A stretch of DNA of 25,974 nucleotides from an uncultured Rhodanobacteraceae bacterium (GCA_937928755.1 CALEZI010000159.1:1-25974), one strand, 5' to 3'. Shown: positions 1 to 8,330, counted from the stretch's first letter. Numbers and translations: made by a program. Notes: generated by a model from the letters alone, not told the origin.

Positions 1-1
1 G

Positions 2-187
2 CAAGGCGAGCGGTCAGCGCGCGATGCCTTGGTTCGGGGTTGCTGCCGGGGCAACGTGGATGGGTCGCCGGCGCAGATCGTCAACACGGCGGCAGTCGCG
101 CTGGCACGGGGACTGCGGCCATGGGGAGATTCCACGGCGGCACGGCACTTTGCGCGGGTGGATTGCGGCCCATTTGCATCGTTATGA
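2..187 (+). CDS. C-terminal fragment of an unidentified protein (5' end outside window)
   Basis: Frame 2 is open from the window edge to a TGA at 185-187, giving about 61 codons. Most codons end in G or C, as in the real genes here, and the peptide has a protein-like alanine-rich stretch (SPAQIVNTAAVALARGL). It ends 53 nt before the next gene's ATG. I do not recognise the family. The competing ORF of the DUF3011 gene extended upstream to position 40 is less convincing, because that gene has its own ribosome site and signal peptide at 241. It could also be non-coding leader. Confidence 0.4.
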   Translation, partial: QGERSARDALVRGCCRGNVDGSPAQIVNTAAVALARGLRPWGDSTAARHFARVDCGPFASL

Positions 188-240
188 TCGGAGCCACCTG
201 GGGCCGGGCGGGTCCTGAGGGCATGCGGTCGGGAGGGAAT

Positions 241-945
241 ATGCGTAACGCTTCGTTTGCGTGGTTGATCCTGATGCTGGCGATGCTGATGGCTTCGCCG
301 TTGGCTGCGCAGTCGGTGACTTGCGAGAGTCGCGAAGGCGGTTATCGTGAGTGTTACACCGGGTTCCGCGGCCAGCCTGTGCTGGCGCGTCAGTTGTCCA
401 ACTCGAGCTGCGTCGAGGGCCGGAGCTGGGGACACCGCCCGGGTGCGGTGTGGGTCAGCAAAGGCTGCCGCGGCGTGTTCGAGGAGTACCGCGGCGGGGG
501 CGGTCATGCTGGCGGCGGCCGGGGCATCGTCTGTGAAAGCAGGGATGATCGCTACCGCGAGTGCGCAACCGGATTCGGTGGCCCGGTTCAACTCGTCGAA
601 CAGTTTTCGAACACGCCGTGCGTCGAAGGCCGCAGTTGGGGCCGCAATCGCGGCGTGATCTGGGTTGATCGGGGCTGCCGTGGGCGCTTTGCACCCTATT
701 ACGGCGGCGGTGGCGGCTACGACGGCGGCGGATATTGGCAGCAGCAGGGCAACTACACCATCCAGTGCGAGAGCAAGGACAATCGCTATCGCACCTGCTC
801 CTGGGACTGGAATTCGGGTACGCCGTACCTGCTCGACCAGCTTTCCAACAATCCCTGCGTACGTGGCCGCAGTTGGGGATACGACGCGCGCCAGCGGGTG
901 CTCTGGGTGGATCAGGGTTGCCGGGCCGTGTTCGGGTCGCGCTGA
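241..945 (+). CDS. Secreted DUF3011 protein with three repeats
   Basis: This 234-aa protein starts with a clear signal peptide (MRNASFAWLILMLAMLMASPLAAQS), so it is probably exported to the periplasm or beyond. The ATG at 241 was chosen because GGGAGG lies just upstream at about 231-236 and the signal peptide begins there; the frame is open back to position 40 but those residues look like leader. The mature part has three DUF3011-type units. Each begins CES(R/K) and continues through YRxC, a P-C-V-x-G-R-S-W-G block and W-V-x-x-G-C-R, with four cysteines per unit, suggesting disulfides. Glycine/tyrosine-rich linkers (GGGGGYDGGGY) separate the units. DUF3011 has no known biochemical role; a cell-surface or binding function is only a guess. 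It seems monocistronic, followed by a repeat cluster. Confidence 0.9.
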   Translation: MRNASFAWLILMLAMLMASPLAAQSVTCESREGGYRECYTGFRGQPVLARQLSNSSCVEGRSWGHRPGAVWVSKGCRGVFEEYRGGGGHAGGGRGIVCESRDDRYRECATGFGGPVQLVEQFSNTPCVEGRSWGRNRGVIWVDRGCRGRFAPYYGGGGGYDGGGYWQQQGNYTIQCESKDNRYRTCSWDWNSGTPYLLDQLSNNPCVRGRSWGYDARQRVLWVDQGCRAVFGSR

Positions 946-978
946 GGCCTTGTCCCGGGGGGCGAGGGCAGGTGCGGC

Positions 979-1124
979 GTGGGCCCAGTCTTGCCTGGGC
1001 TCTTGTAGGTCCAGACTTGTCTGGGCTCTTGTAGGTCCAGACTTGTCTGGACGCTTTGATCCTGCCTTCGAGCCTCAGTCAGGAACATCAGCCAGAGCGT
1101 CCAGACAAGTCTGGACCCACAGGA
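979..1124. repeat. GTAG-type REP cluster: three 26-bp tandem copies plus one inverted copy
   Basis: Units start at 979, 1005 and 1031 with an exact 26-bp period. The second and third share GTAGGTCCAGACTTGTCTGG; the first is diverged. An inverted copy lies at about 1095-1124 (CGTCCAGACAAGTCTGGAC). Each unit holds the palindrome GTCCAGACTTGTCTGGAC, and the third and fourth units can pair into a stem of roughly 20 bp. GTAG-headed palindromes are typical of REP elements of Xanthomonadales and relatives (SMAG-like). The position after the DUF3011 stop also fits a transcript-end structure, but no T-tract follows. The rest of 946-1357 shows no convincing gene. Confidence 0.8.
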
Positions 1125-1357
1125 GCAGGAAGCCGGTTCTCGCTTTCATGCCGCTCGCGCGTGCGCTCTGAGCCGCTGGAAATACCCATCCTCCAGATCT
1201 GGCTCGATCTGATCGAATCCGAAACATTCAGTGCGACCCAGGCGCCAGATCGGGTAGGACACGCAGAAGATGTTCGACATCGATCAGGTAGATTTCGGTC
1301 GTGTTCATCGAGGCCTGGTCGGTGCGCGCGAGTTGCGCTCGACTGCGGCCGCCGGAG

Positions 1358-2023
1358 TCACGCGCGCTGGTGCGCGTCGGTGCCATCATCCGGTGTCATC
1401 GCCCGCCACAGAATCTGGAACAGTTCGTCGAATTGAGCCGTTAGCGGGCGCTGCTCGGCGCGCACGATGTGCATCAGGCCGATGCGCCCGAGAATGCCCA
1501 TGAAAACGTCGAGCAGTACCTTGCTGGACACACGGTTGTTGAGCACGCCGCGCCGCTGTCCGTCCTTGAGCACGCCGAGGAAAGCGCCCATCAGTTCCGG
1601 ACTTTCGTAGATGCGGATGTTGCGGTGCCGCGATGCCGGCACTGCGGTGACCAGCAGCAGCATTACCGCCGGATGCTTGTCGATGTAGTCGAGGAAAACC
1701 CAGCAGGTCTTGCGCAGCCGCTCGCGCGCGTCGTCGATGCCCTGCAGGTGGTCGATCATGCGCTCGGCGAGGCGCACCAGCATGATGTCGAGCATCGCGT
1801 ACAGCAGCACCTCCTTGCTGCCGAAGTACTTGTAGATGGTCTGCAGCGACACATTGGCCGCCCGCGCCACTTCCTGCAGGCTGACCTCGTGGAAGTCGCG
1901 CGTCGAGAACAATGCCAGCACCGCCTTTTCGATGCGCTCCAGCGTGTCCGGCCGCATCTGGCGCAGCAACTCGCGGCGATCGTCGATGGCGGGGTCGCGG
2001 TCGCTGGTGCTCGGGGCGTTCAT
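1358..2023 (-). CDS. TetR/AcrR-family transcriptional regulator
   Basis: The 221-aa protein has the TetR N-terminal fold: helix 1 near residues 27-40 (TLERIEKAVLALFS) and a helix-turn-helix near 48-67 (VSLQEVARAANVSLQTIYKYF, then GSKEVLL). The C-terminal part is helical and variable, as expected for the ligand-binding domain. It is divergent from an acyl-CoA dehydrogenase with a palindrome between them, so it probably represses the beta-oxidation genes and itself, sensing an acyl-CoA or fatty acid. That role is inferred from neighbourhood and from known TetR regulators of fatty-acid degradation. The ATG at 2023 is favoured by homology-like start; an in-frame ATG at 2080 is possible and would add 19 residues. 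Neither has a strong Shine-Dalgarno. Confidence 0.9.
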   Translation of the reverse strand: MNAPSTSDRDPAIDDRRELLRQMRPDTLERIEKAVLALFSTRDFHEVSLQEVARAANVSLQTIYKYFGSKEVLLYAMLDIMLVRLAERMIDHLQGIDDARERLRKTCWVFLDYIDKHPAVMLLLVTAVPASRHRNIRIYESPELMGAFLGVLKDGQRRGVLNNRVSSKVLLDVFMGILGRIGLMHIVRAEQRPLTAQFDELFQILWRAMTPDDGTDAHQRA

Positions 2024-2156
2024 CGGTGGGTTCGTGCGCTTACCGTTGGGGATACCGAGATTACCATTTGCTCCGGTCATGAGCCGAAAGGGTCGATGGA
2101 GCTTGTCACTGAACCCTTTTGAAGCACAACATCCCCTCGTGTTGGGCATCAGCGCT

Positions 2157-2176
2157 ACGGTAATTCAAGTTACCGT
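2157..2176. promoter_or_regulatory. Palindromic operator candidate between TetR gene and acyl-CoA dehydrogenase
   Basis: ACGGTAA and TTACCGT form perfect 7-bp arms around a 6-bp spacer. The site lies about 38 bp before the dehydrogenase ATG and upstream of the divergent TetR gene, where a TetR dimer would block both promoters. A further TTACCGT half-site occurs at about 2040-2046 in the TetR leader. Binding by this TetR is an inference. Confidence 0.6.
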
Positions 2177-2214
2177 AACTCGCAGATGGGCCGACCCATG
2201 CAACCGACTGGGGA

Positions 2215-3375
2215 ATGGCTTTGCCGATTCAGAACTTTCCAGCTGCCTGGATGAGCGACGAACACCGCATGCTGCAGGACAGCGCTGCGCGCTTCTTCAG
2301 GGAGCAATGGGTGCCGCGCGATGCCGAGTGGCGTGAGGCCGGTTTGATGGACCGCGAGGCCTGGCGCGAGGCCGGCAGGAACGGCTTCCTGTGTGCATCC
2401 GTGCCCGAAGTCTATGGTGGCGGCGGCGGCGACTTCGGCCACGAGGCTGTGCTGATCCTGGCGCAGGGCGAGGCCGGGCTCGCCGGATTTGGCGGGTCGG
2501 TGCACTCGGGCATCGTCGCGCAGTACATCCTCGACTATGGCACCGAGGCGCAGAAGCAGCGCTGGTTGCCGCGCATGGCCAGCGGTGATCTGGTCGGCGC
2601 CCTTGCGATGACCGAGCCAGGTACCGGCTCGGATCTGCAGGGCTTGCGCACGCTGGCGATCCGCGATGGCGACGGTTATCGCATCAACGGCAGCAAGATC
2701 TTCATCACCAACGGGCAGTTGTGCGGGCTGGTGATCGTCGCCTGCAAAACCGACAAGGCGCAGGGCGCGCAGGGCATCTCGCTGCTGGTGGTCGAGACCG
2801 ATGGCGCGCAGGGCTTCCGCCGCGGGCGCAACCTCGACAAGCTGGGCATGGATTCGCAGGATACGTCCGAGCTGTTTTTCGACGATGTGATGGTGCCGGC
2901 CGACCACTTGCTCGGCGGTATCGAAGGCCAGGGCTTCGCGCAGATGATGCAGGCGCTGCCGCAGGAGCGGTTGATCGTCGCCCTGGTCGGCATCGCGTCG
3001 ATGGCCGCCGCCATGCGCGAGACGCTCGCCTATACCAGGGAGCGCAAGGCCTTCGGCCAGCCCTTGTTCGGCTTCCAGAACACGCGCTTCAAGCTGGCCG
3101 AATGCCAGGCCAACTGGATGGCGTCGCAGGCGCTGGTGGACGCCGGCATCGTCGCTCACCTGAAGGGCGAACTTGGCATCGACCGCGCCGCGCTGATCAA
3201 GTGTTTCGTCACCGAGCAACAATTCAAGCTGGCCGACGAATGCCTGCAATTGTTCGGCGGCTACGGCTACATGAAGGAATACCTGATCGCGCGCCTGTGG
3301 GCCGACGCTCGTGTGCAGCGCATCTACGGCGGCACCAACGAGATCATGAAGGAGCTGGCGGCGCGGTTTTTGTGA
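2215..3375 (+). CDS. Acyl-CoA dehydrogenase, long-chain (LCAD-like) type
   Basis: This 386-aa FAD flavoprotein catalyses the first step of beta-oxidation, acyl-CoA to trans-2-enoyl-CoA. The family signature ALAMTEPGTGSD is at residues 129-140. The full N-terminal helical, middle beta and C-terminal helical domains are present at normal family length. The C-terminal motif is IYGGTNEIMKEL, which has Gly where medium/short-chain enzymes carry the catalytic Glu. The base is instead predicted to be Glu251 in LPQERL, as in LCAD and isovaleryl-CoA dehydrogenase. An approximate GGGGA ribosome site precedes the ATG. It is divergent from the TetR gene and precedes thiolase and FadB-like genes. Chain-length or branched-chain specificity cannot be read from sequence. 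Confidence 0.95.
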   Translation: MALPIQNFPAAWMSDEHRMLQDSAARFFREQWVPRDAEWREAGLMDREAWREAGRNGFLCASVPEVYGGGGGDFGHEAVLILAQGEAGLAGFGGSVHSGIVAQYILDYGTEAQKQRWLPRMASGDLVGALAMTEPGTGSDLQGLRTLAIRDGDGYRINGSKIFITNGQLCGLVIVACKTDKAQGAQGISLLVVETDGAQGFRRGRNLDKLGMDSQDTSELFFDDVMVPADHLLGGIEGQGFAQMMQALPQERLIVALVGIASMAAAMRETLAYTRERKAFGQPLFGFQNTRFKLAECQANWMASQALVDAGIVAHLKGELGIDRAALIKCFVTEQQFKLADECLQLFGGYGYMKEYLIARLWADARVQRIYGGTNEIMKELAARFL

Positions 3376-3454
3376 CCGTGGGCGATTCCTTGCCGACCAT
3401 GCTGGCGCGCCCGCTGGTGCAAATGAACCAGAGGCGATCCCAAAAGACTGATTC

Positions 3455-3577
3455 TTGTCCGCAAAGGACGCAAAGGAAAGCAAAGCCGATAGGTTAGTGG
3501 TGCCGGGACAACCGGGTTTACCGCCGGGCAACTCGTGTCTTGGCTCTCTTTGCGTCCTTTGCGTCCTTTGCGGACAA
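3455..3577. repeat. Inverted repeat with 22-bp perfect arms between dehydrogenase and thiolase genes
   Basis: The left arm at 3455-3476 (TTGTCCGCAAAGGACGCAAA + GG) is the exact reverse complement of the right arm at 3556-3577. The arms themselves contain the short tandem GGACGCAAA / TTTGCGTCC. About 79 nt of loop separates them. It occupies much of the 252-nt gap. Similar TTTGCGTCC repeats are widespread intergenic repeats in GC-rich bacteria. It may act as an mRNA hairpin that uncouples the two genes, or be a small mobile repeat; no terminator T-tract is seen. Confidence 0.75.
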
Positions 3578-3627
3578 ATGTCTTCTTCAACCTACGCGAT
3601 CTGCACCGATTTCTTGAAGGACTCTCG

Positions 3628-4833
3628 ATGACCGATGCCTACATCTACGACGCCGTGCGCACGCCGCGCGGCAAGGGCAAGAAGGACGGCAGCCTGCACC
3701 AGGCGACGCCGGTGTGGTTGCTGCGTACGCTGCTGCTGGCATTGCGCGCGCGCAATGACCTCGACACGGCGCTGGTCGACGACGTGATCCTCGGCTGCGT
3801 GACGCCGGTGGGCGAGCAGGGCGCGGACATCGCGCGCACGGCGGTGCTCGATGCGGGTTGGGACGAGCGCGTGGCCGGCGTCACGCTGTCGCGCTTCTGC
3901 GCCTCGGGCCTCGAAGCGGTGAACATGGCGACGGCCAAGATCGCCTCGGGCATGGAGGACATGGTCGTCGCCGGGGGCGTCGAGTCGATGAGCCGCTGGC
4001 AGATGGGCAGCGACGGCGGCGCCTGGGTCATGGACCCGCGCATCAACAGCGCACTCGGCTTCGTGCCACAGGGCATCAGTGCCGACCTGATCGCGACGCT
4101 GGAGCGCTTCGATCGCGAGCAGCTCGATGCATACGCCGCCGAGTCGCACCGGCGTGCGGCGCAGGCGCAGGCCAAAGGGCACTTCGACCGGTCAATCATC
4201 GCCGTGACCGACCTCAACGGCCTGACCCTGCTCGATCGCGACGAGACCATCCGCCCGGGCACCTCGGTCGAGTCATTGGCCAAGCTGGCGCCGTCTTTCG
4301 AGATGATGGGCTCCATGGGCTTCGATGCCACGGCACTGGCCAAGTACACGACCGTCGAGAAGATTCACCATGTGCATCACGCCGGCAACTCCTCAGGGAT
4401 CGTCGACGGCGCCGCGCTGTTGCTGCTGGGTAGCAAGGAAGCCGGCATCCGCGCCGGCCTGAAGCCGCGTGCGCGGGTGCGCATGGCCGCGGTGATCGGT
4501 TCGGAGCCCACGATCATGCTGACCGGGCCGACGCCGGCCTGCCGCAAGGCGCTGGGCAAGCTCGGTTTGACGCCGGCCGACATCGACCTGTGGGAAATCA
4601 ACGAGGCTTTCGCTACGGTGCCGATGAAGACCGCGCGCGATCTCGGTGTGCCGCTCGACCGCGTCAATGTCAACGGCGGCGCCATCGCCATGGGGCATCC
4701 GCTTGGCGCCACCGGCGCGGTGATTCTCGGCACGCTGCTCGACGAACTGGAGCGCAGCGACCAGACCACCGGCATGGCGACCCTGTGCGTCGGCGCCGGC
4801 ATGGGCATCGCCACCGTCATCGAACGTGTCTGA
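3628..4833 (+). CDS. Acetyl-CoA C-acyltransferase (thiolase, FadA-like)
   Basis: This 401-aa thiolase cleaves 3-ketoacyl-CoA to acetyl-CoA and a shortened acyl-CoA. The nucleophile is Cys91 in SRFCASGLEAVN. The downstream catalytic motifs are NEAFA, GGAIAMGHPLGATGA with His357, and CVGAGMGIA with Cys387, all intact. The start at 3628 follows GAAGGA at 3616-3621 with good spacing; upstream in-frame codons run through the inverted repeat and are not credible. The next gene starts 10 nt after its stop, so the two are almost certainly co-translated as alpha (FadB-like) and beta (FadA-like) partners of a trifunctional-type complex. Length is normal for the family. Confidence 0.96.
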   Translation: MTDAYIYDAVRTPRGKGKKDGSLHQATPVWLLRTLLLALRARNDLDTALVDDVILGCVTPVGEQGADIARTAVLDAGWDERVAGVTLSRFCASGLEAVNMATAKIASGMEDMVVAGGVESMSRWQMGSDGGAWVMDPRINSALGFVPQGISADLIATLERFDREQLDAYAAESHRRAAQAQAKGHFDRSIIAVTDLNGLTLLDRDETIRPGTSVESLAKLAPSFEMMGSMGFDATALAKYTTVEKIHHVHHAGNSSGIVDGAALLLLGSKEAGIRAGLKPRARVRMAAVIGSEPTIMLTGPTPACRKALGKLGLTPADIDLWEINEAFATVPMKTARDLGVPLDRVNVNGGAIAMGHPLGATGAVILGTLLDELERSDQTTGMATLCVGAGMGIATVIERV

Positions 4834-4843
4834 AGGCAATACC

Positions 4844-6994
4844 ATGAATCACGAATCTGCAGTCCATTGCGACATCGATGACGCTGGCATCGCCCTGGTC
4901 GTACTCGACCAGTCGGGTCGCGGGATGAACGTGCTCAATCCGGCGCTGGTCGAACCCTTTGCCGCGATCATCGAGCGCTTCGCCGCGGACCCGTCGGTCA
5001 AGGGACTGATCATCACTTCCGGCAAGACCACCTTTCTGGTCGGCGCCGACATCGACCAGCTCAGCGCCATCACCAGCGCGGCCGAGGCCTTCGAACTCGC
5101 CGAGACGGTTAAACGCGTGTTCCGGCGCATGGAAAGTTGCGGCAAACCGGTGGTTGCCGCGCTCAACGGCACGGCGCTCGGCGGCGGACTGGAGCTGGCG
5201 CTGGCCTGCCACGCGCGTTTCGCGCTCGATGATGCCGCGCTCAAGCTCGGCCTGCCCGAGGTCAAGCTCGGTCTGTTGCCGGGTGGCGGCGGCACGCAAC
5301 GGCTGCTGCGCAGCTTGGGCATGCAGAAGAGCTTCGAACTGATCACGCAGGGCAGCGAGTTGCGCGCCGCCGAAGCAAAGGCGCTTGGTCTGGTCGATGG
5401 ACTCGCGACGACGCGCGAGGACCTGATCGAAATGGCGCGCGCCTGGTGCCTGACGAATCCGAAAGCGTCGCAACCCTGGGACGCCAAGGGCTTCAAGATT
5501 CCCGGCGGCGACAGCAAGCATCCCGGCGTGGTGCAGTTGCTGGCGATCGCGCCGTCGATCGCCAACGGCAAGTCGCACGGCAACTATCCGGCGATCACCC
5601 ACATCATGTCCTGTCTGTTCGAAGGCGGCCTGCTCGATTTCGATGTGGCCTGCCAGGTGGAGTCGCGTTACTTCGCTGCCTGCGTCGCATCGCAAGCATC
5701 GAAGAACATGATCGGCACGCTGTGGTACCAGTTGAATGCGATCAAGAAGGGCCGCTCGCGATCGGGTGGCGTGGCGAGCAGCAAGGTGCGCAAACTCGGC
5801 ATTCTCGGCGCCGGCATGATGGGTGCGGGCATCGCTTTCGTTTCGAGCAAAGTGGGCATCGACGTGGTTCTGCTCGATACCAGCTTGGAAAACGCTGAGC
5901 GTGGCAAGGCGTATTCGTTGGGTCTGCTCGACAAGGCCGTTTCGCGCGGCCACAGCAAAGCCGAAAAACGCGATGCGCAGCTCGCGCGCATCCGCACGAC
6001 GACCGACTACGGCGATCTGGCCGAGTGCGACCTGGTCATCGAAGCGGTGTTCGAGGACCGCGAAATCAAGGCGCGCTGCACCCAGGCGACAGAAGCAGTG
6101 ATCGGCGCCGACGCGCTGTTCGCATCGAACACCTCGACGCTGCCGATCAGCGGACTTGCGCAGGCCAGCGCGCGGCCGGCCAATTTCATCGGCCTGCATT
6201 TTTTCTCGCCGGTCGACAAGATGCCGCTGGTTGAGATCATCGTCGGCGAGCGCACCTCCGAGCAGACACTGGCGCGCGCGTTCGACTACGTGCTGCAGAT
6301 CGGCAAGACACCGATCGTGGTCAACGACAGCCGCGGTTTCTACACCTCGCGCGTGTTCGCCACCTACGTCATGGAGGGCCTGGCGATGCTCGCCGAGGGC
6401 GTGCATCCGCGCTCCATCGAAGTTGCCGGGCTCAAGGCCGGCATGCCGATGCCGCCGCTGGCGCTGCAGGACGAGGTCTCGCTGGGTCTGTCGCTGCACA
6501 TCATCGAACAGACGCGCAAGGACCTGGCCGCCGAGGGCAAGCCACTGGTCGAGCATCCGGGTGTGGCGGTGTTGCGGGTGGTCGGCGTCGAGCACGGACG
6601 CCGGGGCAAGAAGGCCGGTCAGGGCTTCTACGACTACGCCGGTAAGGACAAGTCGCTGTGGCCGTTACTGATCGAACTGTTTCCGCCGGCCGCCGAACAA
6701 CCGCAGCAACAGGAACTGATCGATCGATTCCTGTATGTGCAGGCCAATGAAACCGCGCGCTGTTTCGAGGAAAACGTGGTGCGTTCGGTGGCCGACGCCA
6801 ATATCGGCTCGATCTTCGGCTGGGGTTTTGCGCCGTTCCACGGCGGCACCCTGCAGTTCATCAACGCGCTCGGCGCCGCGCGTTTTGTCGAGCGCGCGCT
6901 TGAACTTGCGGCACGTTACGGCGAGCGCTTTGCACCGGCAGAGATCGTCGTGCGCCAAGCCGCGGAGCGTGGGCGCTTCGAGGATGGCGCATGA
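4844..6994 (+). CDS. FadB/FadJ-like enoyl-CoA hydratase / 3-hydroxyacyl-CoA dehydrogenase
   Basis: This 716-aa bifunctional enzyme carries out the two middle steps of beta-oxidation. The N-terminal crotonase domain (about 1-190) has GADIDQL as oxyanion-hole region and catalytic glutamates Glu117 (GGGLELAL) and Glu139 (GLPEVKLGLLPG). The NAD-binding domain starts near 316 with GILGAGMMGAG at about 319-329. The dehydrogenase catalytic pair is His452 (FIGLHFFSP) and Glu464 (PLVEII). Two C-terminal helical dehydrogenase domains follow (GFYTSRVFATYVMEG; GSIFGWGFAPFHGG). The ATG at 4844 was chosen because GAAGG at 4832-4836 precedes it; a GTG at 4826 overlaps the thiolase stop. All catalytic residues are intact, so it should be active with the thiolase just upstream. 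Confidence 0.96.
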   Translation: MNHESAVHCDIDDAGIALVVLDQSGRGMNVLNPALVEPFAAIIERFAADPSVKGLIITSGKTTFLVGADIDQLSAITSAAEAFELAETVKRVFRRMESCGKPVVAALNGTALGGGLELALACHARFALDDAALKLGLPEVKLGLLPGGGGTQRLLRSLGMQKSFELITQGSELRAAEAKALGLVDGLATTREDLIEMARAWCLTNPKASQPWDAKGFKIPGGDSKHPGVVQLLAIAPSIANGKSHGNYPAITHIMSCLFEGGLLDFDVACQVESRYFAACVASQASKNMIGTLWYQLNAIKKGRSRSGGVASSKVRKLGILGAGMMGAGIAFVSSKVGIDVVLLDTSLENAERGKAYSLGLLDKAVSRGHSKAEKRDAQLARIRTTTDYGDLAECDLVIEAVFEDREIKARCTQATEAVIGADALFASNTSTLPISGLAQASARPANFIGLHFFSPVDKMPLVEIIVGERTSEQTLARAFDYVLQIGKTPIVVNDSRGFYTSRVFATYVMEGLAMLAEGVHPRSIEVAGLKAGMPMPPLALQDEVSLGLSLHIIEQTRKDLAAEGKPLVEHPGVAVLRVVGVEHGRRGKKAGQGFYDYAGKDKSLWPLLIELFPPAAEQPQQQELIDRFLYVQANETARCFEENVVRSVADANIGSIFGWGFAPFHGGTLQFINALGAARFVERALELAARYGERFAPAEIVVRQAAERGRFEDGA

Positions 6995-7004
6995 ACCGCG
7001 ACGC

Positions 7005-7134
7005 AGGTCACGTTGGCCGCGAATGCGGCCTACGTGACATCAGGCTCGCGAAGGTAGGTCACTTTGGCCGCGAACGCGGCCTACGTGACAACAGCTTCTG
7101 TCACGTAGCCCGCTGCGCGGGCAACATGACCTAC
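7005..7134. repeat. Three GTAG-type REP palindromes
   Basis: Copies lie at about 7005-7040, 7054-7089 and, inverted, 7099-7134. The clearest reads GTAGGTCACTTTGGCCGCGA and closes with CGCGGCCTACGTGACA. The third has the central palindrome CCCGCTGCGCGGG instead of GGCCGCGAACGCGGCC, while keeping the GTAG and TGAC ends. They fill the gap between the FadB-like and CaiB/BaiF genes. Stable hairpins here could attenuate or stabilise the operon transcript. Confidence 0.8.
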
Positions 7135-7172
7135 GATCGAAGGCAACCCGACCTAAGATGGAAGCGAGCGCG

Positions 7173-8234
7173 ATGCCCATGACGCAGGGTCCTGACATGC
7201 TGTCGGGCCTGCTCGCCGGCCTGCGCATCATCGACCTCAGCCGCAATCTGCCGGGTCCTTTCTGCACGCGACTGCTGGCGGATCTCGGCGCCACGGTGAT
7301 CAAGGTGGAACCACCGGAGGGTGATCCGACACGCCCGTTGGCACCGCTGTTCGATGCCCTCAATCATGGCAAGGACGGTCGCCGCATCGACTTTCGCGAA
7401 ACCGCCGACATCGAAAAGCTGCGCGGCTGGCTGGCAGATGCCGACGTCATGCTCGACAGCTTTCGGTCCGGTGTCCTGACCTCGCTGGGCCTGGATTTCG
7501 AGACCCTCAGCGAGATCAACCCGAAGCTGGTGATGGTCTCGATCACCGGTTACGGCCAGCACGGACCCTGGGCCGGGCGTGGTGGCCACGATCTCAACTT
7601 TCTCGCCATCTCCGGCGCACTCGACCAGATGCGCGCACCCGGCGGTGAACTGGCGATGTCGAACGTGCCGTGGGGCGATATGGCCGGTGGCAGTTCGCTG
7701 GCGTGCATCGCCATCCTGGCCGCATTGTTTGAATGTCAGCGCAGCGGTCGCGGGCGCCATATCGACATCAGCATGGCGCACGGCGCGCATGCCCACCTGA
7801 TCCTGCCGATCGCCACCGCCAGCCTGTTTGCCCCGATCCTCGGCCGCAATCCAGGCGCTGGCGAGGACCTGCTCAACGGCGGCCTGCCTTGTTACAACCT
7901 TTACGCGACCGCCGATGGCCGTCACCTCGCAGTGGCGGCGCTGGAGTTCAAATTCTGGGCCGCGGCCTGCGCGGTGTTCGATCGCCCCGACTGGGTCTTG
8001 CGTCATTGGCAACGCGGCCTTTTGCCGGGTTCGGCGGAAAACGCCGCATTGCGCGATGAAGTTGCCGCGTTGGTACTCACCCGCACTTTGGCCGACTGGA
8101 GCGAGCGCTTCGAGCGCGCCGATGCCTGCGTCACGCCAGTGCTGTCAGTGGCGGAAGCGCGCGCACATGCGCTGTTTGCGCCGGGCTTTCGGATGCAGCC
8201 GTGGTCAGCCGTTGCCGGGGGCGACCCATCGTGA
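7173..8234 (+). CDS. CaiB/BaiF family CoA protein, alpha-methylacyl-CoA racemase-like
   Basis: The 353-aa protein belongs to the CaiB/BaiF (type III CoA-transferase) family. The N-terminal block GLRIIDLSRNLPGPFCTRLLADLGA, followed by VIKVEPPEGDP, is the CoA-binding signature. The GHD motif (His139-Asp140 from this start) in GGHDLNFLAISGAL resembles the racemase branch, and GRGRHIDISMAHGA is the matching later block. The short length (about 350 aa rather than about 400) also fits alpha-methylacyl-CoA racemase, which would feed 2-methyl-branched acyl-CoAs to the dehydrogenase; a CoA-transferase role is not excluded. ATGs at 7158, 7173, 7179 and 7197 are in frame. I chose 7173 because GGAAG at 7160-7164 is well spaced. 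It is the last gene of the cluster, after a REP cluster. Confidence 0.88.
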   Translation: MPMTQGPDMLSGLLAGLRIIDLSRNLPGPFCTRLLADLGATVIKVEPPEGDPTRPLAPLFDALNHGKDGRRIDFRETADIEKLRGWLADADVMLDSFRSGVLTSLGLDFETLSEINPKLVMVSITGYGQHGPWAGRGGHDLNFLAISGALDQMRAPGGELAMSNVPWGDMAGGSSLACIAILAALFECQRSGRGRHIDISMAHGAHAHLILPIATASLFAPILGRNPGAGEDLLNGGLPCYNLYATADGRHLAVAALEFKFWAAACAVFDRPDWVLRHWQRGLLPGSAENAALRDEVAALVLTRTLADWSERFERADACVTPVLSVAEARAHALFAPGFRMQPWSAVAGGDPS

Positions 8235-8330
8235 CGTGAAGCGCTGCCGCCGAAGTCGCAGGATCGGTGCGAGGAATGGCTCGCCAACCAGACTGTATCG
8301 CCAACCCCACGGCAAGTCTGGTGAATCAAA

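Noticed and set aside
2170..3531. 453-codon minus-strand open frame
   Set aside because: Antisense shadow of the acyl-CoA dehydrogenase.
4817..6595. 592-codon minus-strand open frame
   Set aside because: Antisense to the FadB-like gene with all catalytic residues; His/Arg/Gln-rich shadow translation.
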